Below are positions 17,994 to 25,933 of a DNA stretch of 53,399 nucleotides, in pieces; the stretch's first letter is position 1; each line of letters opens with the position of its first letter. Both the position numbers and the translations under genes were made by a program. This DNA comes from Pseudomonas faucium (GTDB taxonomy: Bacteria > Pseudomonadota > Gammaproteobacteria > Pseudomonadales > Pseudomonadaceae), in NCBI RefSeq assembly GCF_021602585.1, contig NZ_BQIP01000031.1, positions 1 through 53,399 on the forward strand. Direction: 5' to 3'. The notes below the pieces were generated by a model that worked only from the letters and a program-made list of their open reading frames with translations, was not told the origin of the DNA and did not search any database.

Positions 17994-19432
17994 TGCGTTT
18001 GTCTGAATTGAAAGCCACCGGCCGCAGCCCATCGCTGCCGCTGTCGGTGACCCTGGCCGATGCCGCTGGCAGCGCCGAGCTGCAGCTGCTGAGCCTGCTG
18101 CGGGTATTGCCCGGCCAGCGCTACGTGGGTGCTGGCGTCTGGCGTGGTACGCCGGTGCTGGCCAAGCTGCTGGTGGGCAATAGCGCCGCCCGGCATTTCC
18201 AGCGCGAGCTGGAGGGTGTGAAACTGCTGGCCGAGCAAGGCCTGACCACGCCCAAGCTGTTGGCCGACGGCCTGAAGGAAGGCGAGGGCGGCTGGCTGCT
18301 GTTCGAGTACCTGGACGGTGCGCAAAGCCTGGCCGATGCCTGGGCCGCGGTGCAAGACCTGCCAGTGCTGGCCGACGAGCAGCACCTGGTGCTCGGTGAA
18401 GCGCTGACGGCCGTGGCGCAGATGCACGCCAAGGGCCTGTGGCAGGAAGACCTGCACCTGGACAACCTGCTGCGCCATGGCGGCCAGCTGTACCTGATCG
18501 ACGGCGCCGGCATCAAGGCCGAAACGCCGGGCCAGCAGCTGTCGCGCTCGCGTGTGCTGGAAAACCTCGGGGTGTTCTTTGCCCAGTTGCCCAAGCGCCT
18601 GGAGCCCTTCATCGAAGAGCTGCTGGTGCATTACCTGCTGGCCAATGGCGAGCATGCCTTGCCCATGGAAGCGCTGCAGAAGCAGGTGGACAAGGTGCGC
18701 AACTGGCGCCTGAAGGACTACCTGGAAAAGGCCGGCCGCGAATGCACGCTGTTCAGCGTCGAGCGCAGCATGTCTGGCCTGCGGGCCATTCGCCGTGGCG
18801 AAGTGCAGGCCATGCTGCCGGTGCTGGAGCAGGCCGATGCGCTGATCGACCAGGGCCATTTGTACAAGACCGGCGGTGCGGCCAGCGTGGCACGCATCGA
18901 GGTGGGTGGCCGCACGCTGGTGCTCAAGCGCTACAACATCAAGAACACCGCCCACTGGTTCAAGCGCTTCTGGCGCCCGAGCCGTGCCTGGCATTCCTGG
19001 ATCGAAGGCCACCGCCTGGAGTTCCTCGACATCGCCACGCCGCGCCCGCTGGCGGTGCTCGAGCAGCGGGTGATGGGCCTGCGCAGCCGGGCGTTTCTGG
19101 TCACCGAATTTGCCGATGGCCCGGACCTCACCGCGTGCTTCGCGCCGTTCGTGGAAAACGGCGATGCGCCTGAAGAGCAGGTCGATGCGCTGGTGCACCT
19201 GATGCAGCAGCTGATTCGCGAGCGCATCAGCCATGGCGACTTCAAGGGGCACAACCTGTTCTGGCAGAACGGCCAGTGGTCGCTGATCGACCTCGATGCC
19301 ATGTGCCAGCACGCCACCCAGCTCAGCTTCGCCCCGGCCTATGCCCGTGACCGTGCGCGGCTGCTGCGCAATTGGCCAAGTGGCAGTGCCTTGCACCAGC
19401 GGCTTGACCGGTTGCTCCCGAAGCTGGACTGA
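17993..19432 (+). CDS. Tandem two-kinase-domain LPS protein
   Basis: A 479-residue protein with two consecutive kinase folds. Domain 1 (about 1-245) has Lys 58, catalytic loop EDLHLDNLL (Asp 153, Asn 158) and LIDG (Asp 170). Domain 2 (about 255-479) has Lys 312 (LVLKRYN), HGDFKGHN (Asp 416, Asn 421) and LIDLD (Asp 433). Both look complete. It is the last gene of the LPS run and corresponds by position to P. aeruginosa PA5006. The target is unknown; core sugar phosphorylation is the natural guess. A REP hairpin follows 18 bp after the stop. Confidence 0.83.
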   Translation: MRLSELKATGRSPSLPLSVTLADAAGSAELQLLSLLRVLPGQRYVGAGVWRGTPVLAKLLVGNSAARHFQRELEGVKLLAEQGLTTPKLLADGLKEGEGGWLLFEYLDGAQSLADAWAAVQDLPVLADEQHLVLGEALTAVAQMHAKGLWQEDLHLDNLLRHGGQLYLIDGAGIKAETPGQQLSRSRVLENLGVFFAQLPKRLEPFIEELLVHYLLANGEHALPMEALQKQVDKVRNWRLKDYLEKAGRECTLFSVERSMSGLRAIRRGEVQAMLPVLEQADALIDQGHLYKTGGAASVARIEVGGRTLVLKRYNIKNTAHWFKRFWRPSRAWHSWIEGHRLEFLDIATPRPLAVLEQRVMGLRSRAFLVTEFADGPDLTACFAPFVENGDAPEEQVDALVHLMQQLIRERISHGDFKGHNLFWQNGQWSLIDLDAMCQHATQLSFAPAYARDRARLLRNWPSGSALHQRLDRLLPKLD

Positions 19433-19450
19433 CGCAACACACTCCCGCCT

Positions 19451-19480
19451 TTGTGGTAGCCGGCAAGCCGGCTCCCACAA
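19451..19480. repeat. Compact REP hairpin between convergent genes
   Basis: TTGTGGTAGCCGGC-AA-GCCGGCTCCCACAA: a 14-bp stem with one mismatch and a 2-base loop. It has the GCCGGC head of the local REP family but tails on both sides, as if two REPs had merged. It lies between convergent genes and may serve as a terminator for both. Confidence 0.7.
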
Positions 19481-19507
19481 GAACTGCTGCTCAGTCACTG
19501 GTCAGCC

Positions 19508-19687
19508 TCAACGGCGCCAGAACAGTGCCCGTGCGCTGAGCAGCGCGGGTATGCCGAGCCCGACCCAGGACAATACATCCCAGCCGCCGTCGCCGAGCAG
19601 CGCGGCGAACAGGCCGCCGGCGCCCAGCAAGGCGATCAGCAGCGGCCAGGTGAACAGCCGCCAGGTGGATTGCGATCGGTGGCTCAT
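19508..19687 (-). CDS. Small membrane protein of the siderophore locus
   Basis: A 59-residue protein with two hydrophobic stretches (LFTWPLLIALLGAGGLFAALL and VLSWVGLGIPALLSARALFW), so probably a small inner-membrane protein. Its ATG overlaps the stop of the PepSY gene by 4 bp, showing translational coupling. The position matches a small hypothetical downstream of foxB in P. aeruginosa (PA2464, from memory). Function unknown. Confidence 0.7.
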   Translation of the reverse strand: MSHRSQSTWRLFTWPLLIALLGAGGLFAALLGDGGWDVLSWVGLGIPALLSARALFWRR

Positions 19688-20796
19688 GGGCGTGCTCCCT
19701 TGCCTTTGCGCTGCTTGCCCCACCACAGGTACAGGCCGCTGATGAGCACGACGATGGTCAGCACATCGAGCACGGCCCAGAGGACCTGCATCGGCCGCCC
19801 GCCGTAGTCGCCAAAGTGCAGCGGCTGCGACAGGCCCATGGCGTCCATGTACCAGGGGCGCTCGCCGACTGCCGTGACCGCCAGCGTGCGGGCGTCGATC
19901 AGCACCGGGGTCCACAGGTGCGAGGTCAGGTGCGTGGCGCCTTTCATGAACACGGCGTAGTGGTGTTCGCTGGAGAAGCGGGTGCCGGGGAAGGCGATGA
20001 AGTCCGGGCGCATGCCCGGGGCGGCCCGCTCGGCGATGGCCAGCAGCTCGCTGGCTGGGGCGCGTTCGGTCAGCGGCGGCGCATCGCGGTACGGGGCGAC
20101 CATGGCGGCCAGGCTGTCGTTGCGCCAGGCGGCGATGACCAGGTCGGAGAGCGCGCTGATCACCCCGGTGACCCCCACGGTCAAGGCCCAGGCCAGGGTG
20201 ACCACGCCAATCAGGTTGTGCAGGTCGAGCCAGCGCAGGCGGCGCGACTTGTCGTGGCGCACCGTGGCGAACGCCAGGCGGCGCATGAACGGTGCGTAGA
20301 GCACCGTGCCGGAGACGATCGCGACGACGAACAGCACGCCCATGAAGGCCAGCAGCAGCTTGCCCGGCAGGCCGGCGAACATGTCCACATGCAGGCGCAG
20401 CATGATCATCATGAAGCCGCCGTTGGCTGCCGGCATGGCCACGGCCTCGCCGGTACGGGCGTCGAGCATGAAGGTGTGCGACGAATTGGGTTCGGTGCCG
20501 GCGGTGGCGGCCGTGATCGCCATCACGCCATTGGGCTCGTCTTCGTCGAAACCGAAGTACTGCATCACCTCGCCAGGGCGGTGCTGCTCGGCCTTGATCA
20601 CCAGTTGCTGCATGTCCAGGTGCGGGGTGCCGGGCGGCAGCTCGCGCAACTCGGCGGCATCGCCGAGCAGGTGTTCAAGCTCGTGGTGGAAGATCAGCGG
20701 CAGGCCGGTGAGGGCCAGCAACAGCAGGAACACCGTGCAAACCAGGCTGCTCCAGGTATGGATCACGGACCAGCGGCGGATGGTTGGGCTTTTCAT
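19684..20796 (-). CDS. PepSY-type inner-membrane protein (FoxB-like)
   Basis: A 370-residue PepSY-associated TM-helix protein. About four membrane segments are seen: SLVCTVFLLLLALTGLPLIF near the N-terminus, LLLAFMGVLFVVAIVSGTVL, LIGVVTLAWALTVGVTGVIS, and DVLTIVVLISGLYLW at the end. A large periplasmic part lies between segments 1 and 2. The family is linked to siderophore iron release or reduction at the inner membrane. It lies directly downstream of a TonB receptor, as foxB does after foxA. Substrate inferred only. Confidence 0.82.
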   Translation of the reverse strand: MKSPTIRRWSVIHTWSSLVCTVFLLLLALTGLPLIFHHELEHLLGDAAELRELPPGTPHLDMQQLVIKAEQHRPGEVMQYFGFDEDEPNGVMAITAATAGTEPNSSHTFMLDARTGEAVAMPAANGGFMMIMLRLHVDMFAGLPGKLLLAFMGVLFVVAIVSGTVLYAPFMRRLAFATVRHDKSRRLRWLDLHNLIGVVTLAWALTVGVTGVISALSDLVIAAWRNDSLAAMVAPYRDAPPLTERAPASELLAIAERAAPGMRPDFIAFPGTRFSSEHHYAVFMKGATHLTSHLWTPVLIDARTLAVTAVGERPWYMDAMGLSQPLHFGDYGGRPMQVLWAVLDVLTIVVLISGLYLWWGKQRKGKGARP

Positions 20797-20825
20797 TACA
20801 TTTTATTTCTCGACGTTCAGAAAGA

Positions 20826-20857
20826 CCAAAGCCGCCCACGGGGGGGCGGCTTGGCCG
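20826..20857 (-). terminator. Possible terminator or attenuator after the receptor gene
   Basis: On the minus strand CCAAGCCGCCC pairs with GGGCGGCTTTGG (one bulged T) and is followed by TCTTTCTG, a weak T-rich tail. It lies 23 bp after the receptor stop and before the PepSY gene, so it may lower expression of the distal genes. Confidence 0.5.
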
Positions 20858-20879
20858 GCGAGCTCACAGCGTCAACTGC

Positions 20880-23312
20880 TTACCACTTGTAGGTGGCACT
20901 GGCGACCACGCTGCGCTCGTCGCCGTAGTAGCAGTAGTAGCCGTCGCAGGTGGAGATGTAGTCCTTGTTCAGCAGGTTGGTGGCGTTGACGGCCACCGAG
21001 GCGCCCTTGAGGCTGTTGTCCAGGCGGCCCAGGTCGTAGTGCACGGAGGCGTCGAACACGGTGTAGGCGTTGGCCTTGCCCAGGTAGGTATTGGCCTCGT
21101 TGCCGTAGGTGTTGCCGGTGTAGCGGGCGCCGGCGCCGATGCCGAAGCCGTCGAGCACGCCGGTGTGCCAGGTGTAGTCGGCCCACAGCGAGGCCTGCTG
21201 GTTGGGCATCAGCTGCAGGCGGTTGCCTTTGTACTGGCCGTCCTGCACTTCCGATTTGGCCAGGGTGTAGGCCGCGATCACCTTGAGGTTGTCGGTGACG
21301 TCGGAAACGGCTTCCAGCTCCAGGCCACGCACCTTCACTTCGCCGGTCTGGCTGGTGATCGGCACGCCGCCGACGTTGTTGGTGACCGAGACGTTTTTCT
21401 GGGTCAGGTCATACACGGCTGCCGACAGCAGGGTGTTGGAGCCCGGCGGCTGATACTTGATGCCCAGCTCCCATTGCTTGCCTTCGGTGGGCTTGAACGA
21501 CTTCTCCGGGTCGGCGTCGGCGTGGCTGGCCGGCTGGAACGACTCGGCGTAGGACAGGTAGGGCACGAAGCCCGAGTCGAACACGTAGCTGATGGCGGCG
21601 TTGCCGCTGAATTTCTTGTCGCGCTGGGTGTTGGTGGCGTCACCCTTGTTGAAGAACTTGGTGCTGGTATGCACCCAGTCTTCACGGCCACCGAGGGTCA
21701 GGCGCCAGTTGTCCAGGGCCATCTGGTCCTGCACGTAAACGCCGGTCTGGCGGGTTTTCTGGTCGTAGTCGTAAAACGCCGTGGAGCGATCAGGGCGGGT
21801 GATCGGCAACCCGTAGATCGGGTTGTTGACGTTGCTGTCCGGCACGTTGAAGCCATAGATCGACAGGTAGTTGTTGTTGACGCGCTGGTGGTCGAGGCCG
21901 AGCAGCAGGGTGTGGCTGACGTCGCCGGTGGCGAAGTCGGCCTGGAAGTTGTTGTCCACCGCGAACTGGCTGATGTCTTCATCGGTGTTGGTGGACATGC
22001 GGCTGACGGTGCCGTCGTCTTTCACCGGGCCGCCGGGCTCGTAGTAGGCGCCGGGCGTGATGACCTGGAAGGCCAGGTCCGACTTGGTGTAGCGCAGGTT
22101 CTGGCGGAACTGCCAGACATCGTTCAGGCGGTGCTCGAAGGCATAGCCCAGCGCGTAGTAGGTGCGGTCGTAGAACTCGTAGTCCGGGTCACCGAGGTTC
22201 TTGTGATGCGAGATCTTGCCGAAGGGCATGTCGATCTTGGTGCCCTGGATCGGGCGGAACTGGCTGGTGGCGCCGGTATCGTCGCGGGTGAACTGGGACA
22301 GCAGGGTCAACGAGGTGTCGTCGTCGATGTTCCAGGTCAGGCTCGGGGCGATGTTGTAGCGCTTGTCGTCGATGTGGTCGATCTGCGTGCCGCCGTCACG
22401 GATCACGCCGCTGACGCTGTACAGGAACTGGCCCTGGTCGTCGATCTTGCCGGTGCTGGCGAAGTTGATCTGGCGGTGGTTGTCGCTGCCGTACTGCAGC
22501 TCGATTTCATGTTCGCTCTGCGCCTGCGGGCGGCGGCTGACCATGTCCAGCAGGCCGCCGGGCGGGGTCTGGCCATACAGCGAGGACGCCGGGCCGCGCA
22601 GCAGGGCGAGGCGGTCGAGGTTCCAGGTTTCGGCTTTCGGGTTGGCGTACACCCCGCGCGGCAGCGGCAGGCCGTCGAGGAACTGGGTGGGTTCGAAGCC
22701 GCGCACGCGCATCCAGTCATAGCGGGTGTCGCTGCCGTAGCTGGCCGAGACGATGCCCGGCATGTAGCGCACCGCGTCGTCCAGGCTGTGCACGCCGCGG
22801 TCGCTCATCTGCTGGCGGGTGGCGACGGAGATCGAGCGCGGCACTTCCACCAGCGCGGTATCGGTCTTGGTGCCGGCGGCGGTGCGCTTGGCAAGGTAGC
22901 CCTCCACCGGGCCCCAGGCGCTTTCGCTGTCGCTGCTGGCGTTCACGCTGGTTTCCGGCAAGGCCAGGCTGCCATCGGGCACGGCCACCAGGCTGTAGCT
23001 GCCGACGCTGCTTTGCTGCAGTTGCAGCCCGGTGCCGCGCAAGGCCGCCTGCAGGGCGCCGAGGCCGTCGTACTGGCCGTTGACCGGGGACGAGTCGCGG
23101 CCGCTGACCAGTGCCGGGTCGATGGCCAGGGCAATGCCCGACTGGCTGGCGATCTGGTTCAGGGTGCTGGCCAGCGGGGCGCTGGGCAGGTTGTAGGCGC
23201 GCGGGGCATTTTGCTCGGCGGCGAACAGGGCAGGGCTGGCCAATGGCGCGGCCAGGCCGATGGCCAGGGCCATCAGGCTGGGACGCAGGAAACGATCAAC
23301 GGCACGGGACAT
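20880..23312 (-). CDS. TonB-dependent siderophore receptor with STN domain (FoxA/FiuA-like)
   Basis: An 810-residue outer-membrane receptor. A signal peptide (MSRAVDRFLRPSLMALAIGLAAPLASPALFAAE) is followed by an N-terminal signalling (STN) domain (LASTLNQIASQSGIALAIDP...), a TonB-box-like ETSVNA, a plug with VRGFEPTQFLDGLPLPRG and LLRGPASSLYGQTPPGGLLD, and a barrel ending in Trp. A Cys pair near the end (STCDGYYC) is common in ferrioxamine/ferrichrome-type receptors. The STN domain and adjacent FecR/ECF genes indicate cell-surface signalling. The ATG at 23312 is chosen; the longer frame to 23459 is encoded by a REP. Gene order suggests the hydroxamate receptor FoxA, but the ligand is not proven. 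Confidence 0.88.
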   Translation of the reverse strand: MSRAVDRFLRPSLMALAIGLAAPLASPALFAAEQNAPRAYNLPSAPLASTLNQIASQSGIALAIDPALVSGRDSSPVNGQYDGLGALQAALRGTGLQLQQSSVGSYSLVAVPDGSLALPETSVNASSDSESAWGPVEGYLAKRTAAGTKTDTALVEVPRSISVATRQQMSDRGVHSLDDAVRYMPGIVSASYGSDTRYDWMRVRGFEPTQFLDGLPLPRGVYANPKAETWNLDRLALLRGPASSLYGQTPPGGLLDMVSRRPQAQSEHEIELQYGSDNHRQINFASTGKIDDQGQFLYSVSGVIRDGGTQIDHIDDKRYNIAPSLTWNIDDDTSLTLLSQFTRDDTGATSQFRPIQGTKIDMPFGKISHHKNLGDPDYEFYDRTYYALGYAFEHRLNDVWQFRQNLRYTKSDLAFQVITPGAYYEPGGPVKDDGTVSRMSTNTDEDISQFAVDNNFQADFATGDVSHTLLLGLDHQRVNNNYLSIYGFNVPDSNVNNPIYGLPITRPDRSTAFYDYDQKTRQTGVYVQDQMALDNWRLTLGGREDWVHTSTKFFNKGDATNTQRDKKFSGNAAISYVFDSGFVPYLSYAESFQPASHADADPEKSFKPTEGKQWELGIKYQPPGSNTLLSAAVYDLTQKNVSVTNNVGGVPITSQTGEVKVRGLELEAVSDVTDNLKVIAAYTLAKSEVQDGQYKGNRLQLMPNQQASLWADYTWHTGVLDGFGIGAGARYTGNTYGNEANTYLGKANAYTVFDASVHYDLGRLDNSLKGASVAVNATNLLNKDYISTCDGYYCYYGDERSVVASATYKW

Positions 23313-23430
23313 GCAGCGGGCTCCTCGACGGATAAGTGCTTTCTGCTTCCTTGCCGAGCGAGATTTCAGAAGTGACAGGGGTAATCTGAAAAAAAGTGAG
23401 AATTGTTTGGTTTTGGTTGTGGGCTGTTCC

Positions 23431-23525
23431 GGCCCTATCGCCGGCAAGCCGGCTCCCACAGGAAAGTCACCGCTCAGAGGGGCTGTGCTTTTCTCTGTGG
23501 GAGCCGGCTTGCCGGCGATGAGGCC
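23431..23525. repeat. REP pair (GCCGGC-stem family)
   Basis: Arms 23431-23462 and 23495-23525, each with head GCCGGC-AA-GCCGGC and tails CTCCCACAG inward; the loop is 32 bases. It fills much of the 237-bp gap between the anti-sigma gene and the receptor gene. The other part (23313-23430) should hold the receptor promoter; I see no convincing motif there. Confidence 0.9.
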
Positions 23526-23549
23526 ACTACGGTTGGAACTACTTGGGAA

Positions 23550-24506
23550 CTACTTGGGAACTACGGTCACCCACCATTGCGTATGCCGCTCGACCTTGAC
23601 CGGCAACGCCGGCACCAGCGAAGCCAGCGCCAGGTCGGTATCGGTCAGCGGGAAACTGCCCGACACGCGCAGGTCGGCAACTTCATCCGCCACGCCCAGG
23701 TGCCCGTTGCGGTACTGGCCGAGCTTGGCCAGCAGGTCGGCCAGGCGCACGTTGTCGACCACCAGCATGCCGCGGGTCCAGGCATCGGCGCCGGCCTGCA
23801 CCGGGCCGACATGGCCCAGGCCATTGCTGCTCATCAGCACCTGCTGGCCCTCGTGCAGCACTTGCTCGTCGCCGCTGTTGAGCGGCATGGCGGCGACCGA
23901 GGCCTGCAGCACTTCCAGGCGCGTGCCGTGGTCTTCGCGGCGTACCAGAAAGCGCGTGCCCAGGGGGCGCAGGCGGCCATCGTCGGTGCGCACCAGCAAG
24001 GGGCGAGGGTCCTGGTGGCCGGTTTCCACCGAAATCTCGCCCTGGTGCAGCACCAGCACGCGCTGTTCGCCGGCGTAGTCGATATCGACCGCCGTGTGGC
24101 TGTTCAGGCTCAGCAGGGTGCCGTCTTCCAGGCGCAGGGTGCGCAGCTCGCCGGTGGCGGTGCGCTGGTCGGCCAGCCAGTAGCTGGGCTGCAGCGACGG
24201 CGCGCCGAGCCAGCCGAGCAAGGTGCCGAGCAGGAGCATGCCGGCCAGGCCGCTGCCGGCCCTGCCGATGCGCCGGCGCAGGCTGACACGTGATTGCAGC
24301 AGGGCCTGGCGGGCGGGGCCGGCGGCGGCGCTGACGCGCTGGTCGAGCACGCCAAGCTGGCGCCAGGCGCGGGCGTGTTCTTCGCTGGCGGCGTGCCAGC
24401 GCATGAATTCGTTGCGTTCATCGGCCGTGCCGCTGCCCTCGTCGAGGCTCAGTTTCCAGGCAATGGCGGCTTCCAGGACTCGGGCTGAAACCGGTGCAGC
24501 GTTCAC
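23550..24506 (-). CDS. FecR-family anti-sigma factor / signal transducer
   Basis: A 318-residue inner-membrane regulator. The cytoplasmic N-terminal part (1-85) contains ADERNEFMRWHAASEEHARAW, typical of FecR anti-sigma domains. A single membrane segment follows at about 87-105 (AGMLLLGTLLGWLG), then the periplasmic FecR domain and a C-terminal STN-like part (VRLADLLAKLGQYRNGHLGV). The motif LGTRFLV at 182-188 resembles the Gly-Thr self-cleavage site described for FoxR-type proteins. The GTG at 24504-24506 overlaps the sigma-factor stop by 4 bp and is the likely start. Confidence 0.87.
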   Translation of the reverse strand: MNAAPVSARVLEAAIAWKLSLDEGSGTADERNEFMRWHAASEEHARAWRQLGVLDQRVSAAAGPARQALLQSRVSLRRRIGRAGSGLAGMLLLGTLLGWLGAPSLQPSYWLADQRTATGELRTLRLEDGTLLSLNSHTAVDIDYAGEQRVLVLHQGEISVETGHQDPRPLLVRTDDGRLRPLGTRFLVRREDHGTRLEVLQASVAAMPLNSGDEQVLHEGQQVLMSSNGLGHVGPVQAGADAWTRGMLVVDNVRLADLLAKLGQYRNGHLGVADEVADLRVSGSFPLTDTDLALASLVPALPVKVERHTQWWVTVVPK

Positions 24507-25021
24507 GTCGGCTCCCCGTACAGGGCGATGTAGCACTGGCGCATGCCTTGGGCGATGTACTGGCGCACGCGCGACACCGACACCCCCAGGCGCTCGGCGA
24601 TCTCGGCGTGGCCCATGCCGTCCAGGCGGTTGTGCAGGAAGGCGGCGCGGGCCTTGCTCGAGAGCTTGCCGAGCAGGCGGTCGATGGCCTTGAGGTCTTC
24701 GAGGATCAGGTGCTGGATTTCCGGCGAGGGGTGTTCGGCTTCCGGCAGGCGCGCCAGTTCGGCCAGGTAGGCCTGCTCCAGTGCGGCGCGGCGAAAGTGG
24801 TCGAACATCAGGCCCTTGGCCACGGCGGCGAGGAAGGCGCGCGGTTCGCGGGGGGTCTCCAGCTGTTCGCGGCCGAGCAGGCGCACGAACGTGTCCTGGC
24901 TCAGGTCTTCGGCACGCTGACGGCAGGCCATGCTGCGTTGCAGCCAGGCGAGCAGCCAGCTGCGATGGTCGCGATACAGCGCACCGACCAGATTGGCGTG
25001 TGGGCTTGGTGCAGAAGACAC
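24503..25021 (-). CDS. ECF sigma factor, FecI type (FoxI-like)
   Basis: A 172-residue RNA polymerase sigma factor. Region 2 has LYRDHRSWLLAWLQR and AEDLSQDTFVRLL; region 4 ends with the helix-turn-helix GMGHAEIAERLGVSVSRVRQYIAQGMRQCY. The start is GTG with a GGGGGA ribosome site 7 bases upstream. A Fur-like box lies 35 bp upstream. With the overlapping FecR gene and the STN receptor it forms an iron-starvation cell-surface signalling set that should activate the receptor promoter when the ferri-siderophore binds. Confidence 0.92.
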   Translation of the reverse strand: MSSAPSPHANLVGALYRDHRSWLLAWLQRSMACRQRAEDLSQDTFVRLLGREQLETPREPRAFLAAVAKGLMFDHFRRAALEQAYLAELARLPEAEHPSPEIQHLILEDLKAIDRLLGKLSSKARAAFLHNRLDGMGHAEIAERLGVSVSRVRQYIAQGMRQCYIALYGEPT

Positions 25022-25055
25022 GCAGCGTCCCCCCGGAACGAATGCATTAACTAAC

Positions 25056-25068
25056 GATAATTATTCGC
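25056..25068 (-). promoter_or_regulatory. Fur-box-like operator
   Basis: GATAAT-T-ATTCGC matches the inverted Fur pattern GATAAT-n-ATTATC at 10 of 12 positions. It sits 35 bp upstream of the ECF sigma start, where iron repression is expected. Confidence 0.65.
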
Positions 25069-25151
25069 GATTGTTGCAGAGGCGGGGGGTGGGGTGCAAT
25101 GGACGCTTATCGGATTGCCAGTATGGCAGGGGGATCGAAGGGGGCAGGGCT

Positions 25152-25222
25152 GGCCCTATCGCCGGCAAGCCGGCTCCCACAGGTACAGCGCCAGCCTTGA
25201 TTTTTGGGAGCGGCTTGCCGGC
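25152..25222. repeat. REP pair, right arm degraded
   Basis: The left REP (25152-25183) is intact with a GCCGGC stem. The right arm (about 25204-25222, TTGGGAGCGGCTTGCCGGC) has lost a C and part of its end. Its edge touches the stop codon of the exonuclease gene. Confidence 0.8.
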
Positions 25223-25933
25223 CTAAAGGCCATGGTTCTGCAGCTTGCGCCGCCGCCACCCGCGCAGCCGCTGCTCCAGCTGCAATGGGCTGTCGAGCTG
25301 CTGGCGGCGTGCCTGGCTGAGCAGGATCAGCGCCAGTTCCGCCGTCACCTGGGCATCGGCGCTGGCGTGGTGGCGTTCGTCGATCTGCAGGCCAAAGCGC
25401 GCCACCCAGTCGTCCAGCCCGGCCTCGCGCAGCACGGTATCGGGGTTGAGCATCGGCGCCAGTTCGGCCACGTCGAGAAAATGCCCTTGCAGCCGGTAGC
25501 CCAGGCTCTGCTTCAGCGCCCGGGCCAGCATGCGCTGGTCGAACGGCGCGTGAAACGCCAGCACCGGGCTGGCGCCGATGAATTCGAGCAGCTCGAGCAG
25601 CGCTTCGGCCGGGTCGCAGCCTGCAGCCAGGGCGCTTGGCCCCAGGCCATGGATCAGCACGCTGGCGTTGGTCTTCTGCAGCGGGCGGTGCAGGGTGCGC
25701 TCGAACTGCTGGGAAAAGTCGATGGCGCCATCTTCGATGGCCACGGCGCCGATCGACAGCACCTGGTCGCGGTTGGGGTTCAGGCCGCTGGTTTCCAGGT
25801 CGAGCACCACCCAGCGCTGTTCGCGCAACGAACACACACCCAGCGGCGCCGCCTTGGGCAAGCGCGCCAGCCGCTCGCGCGCGGCGTCTGCGAGCGGCAC
25901 GCTGACCGGGCGCAGCCAGGCGAACAGGCTCAC
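25223..25933 (-). CDS. DnaQ-like 3'-5' exonuclease
   Basis: A 236-residue exonuclease of the DEDD class. Exo I is VVLDLETSGLNP (D-x-E). Exo II is in FHAPFDQRMLARAL. Exo III is HHASADAQVTAEL, with the His and Asp that define the DEDDh type. This is the epsilon-like fold without polymerase-binding parts, so a free 3'-5' exonuclease or RNase. The GTG start at 25931-25933 overlaps the upstream stop by 4 bp. Coupling to a cNMP-CBS-nucleotidyltransferase gene implies a joint role, not known in detail. Confidence 0.88.
   Translation of the reverse strand: MSLFAWLRPVSVPLADAARERLARLPKAAPLGVCSLREQRWVVLDLETSGLNPNRDQVLSIGAVAIEDGAIDFSQQFERTLHRPLQKTNASVLIHGLGPSALAAGCDPAEALLELLEFIGASPVLAFHAPFDQRMLARALKQSLGYRLQGHFLDVAELAPMLNPDTVLREAGLDDWVARFGLQIDERHHASADAQVTAELALILLSQARRQQLDSPLQLEQRLRGWRRRKLQNHGL

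Noticed and set aside
20784-23375. 863-residue open frame antisense to the TonB receptor
   Set aside because: Low-complexity Val/Ala/Gly/Gln product; the minus strand carries a full receptor with signal peptide, plug and barrel.
23313-23459. N-terminal extension of the receptor beginning MGAGLPAIGP
   Set aside because: This stretch is the translation of the REP at 23431-23462. The true signal peptide starts at 23312.
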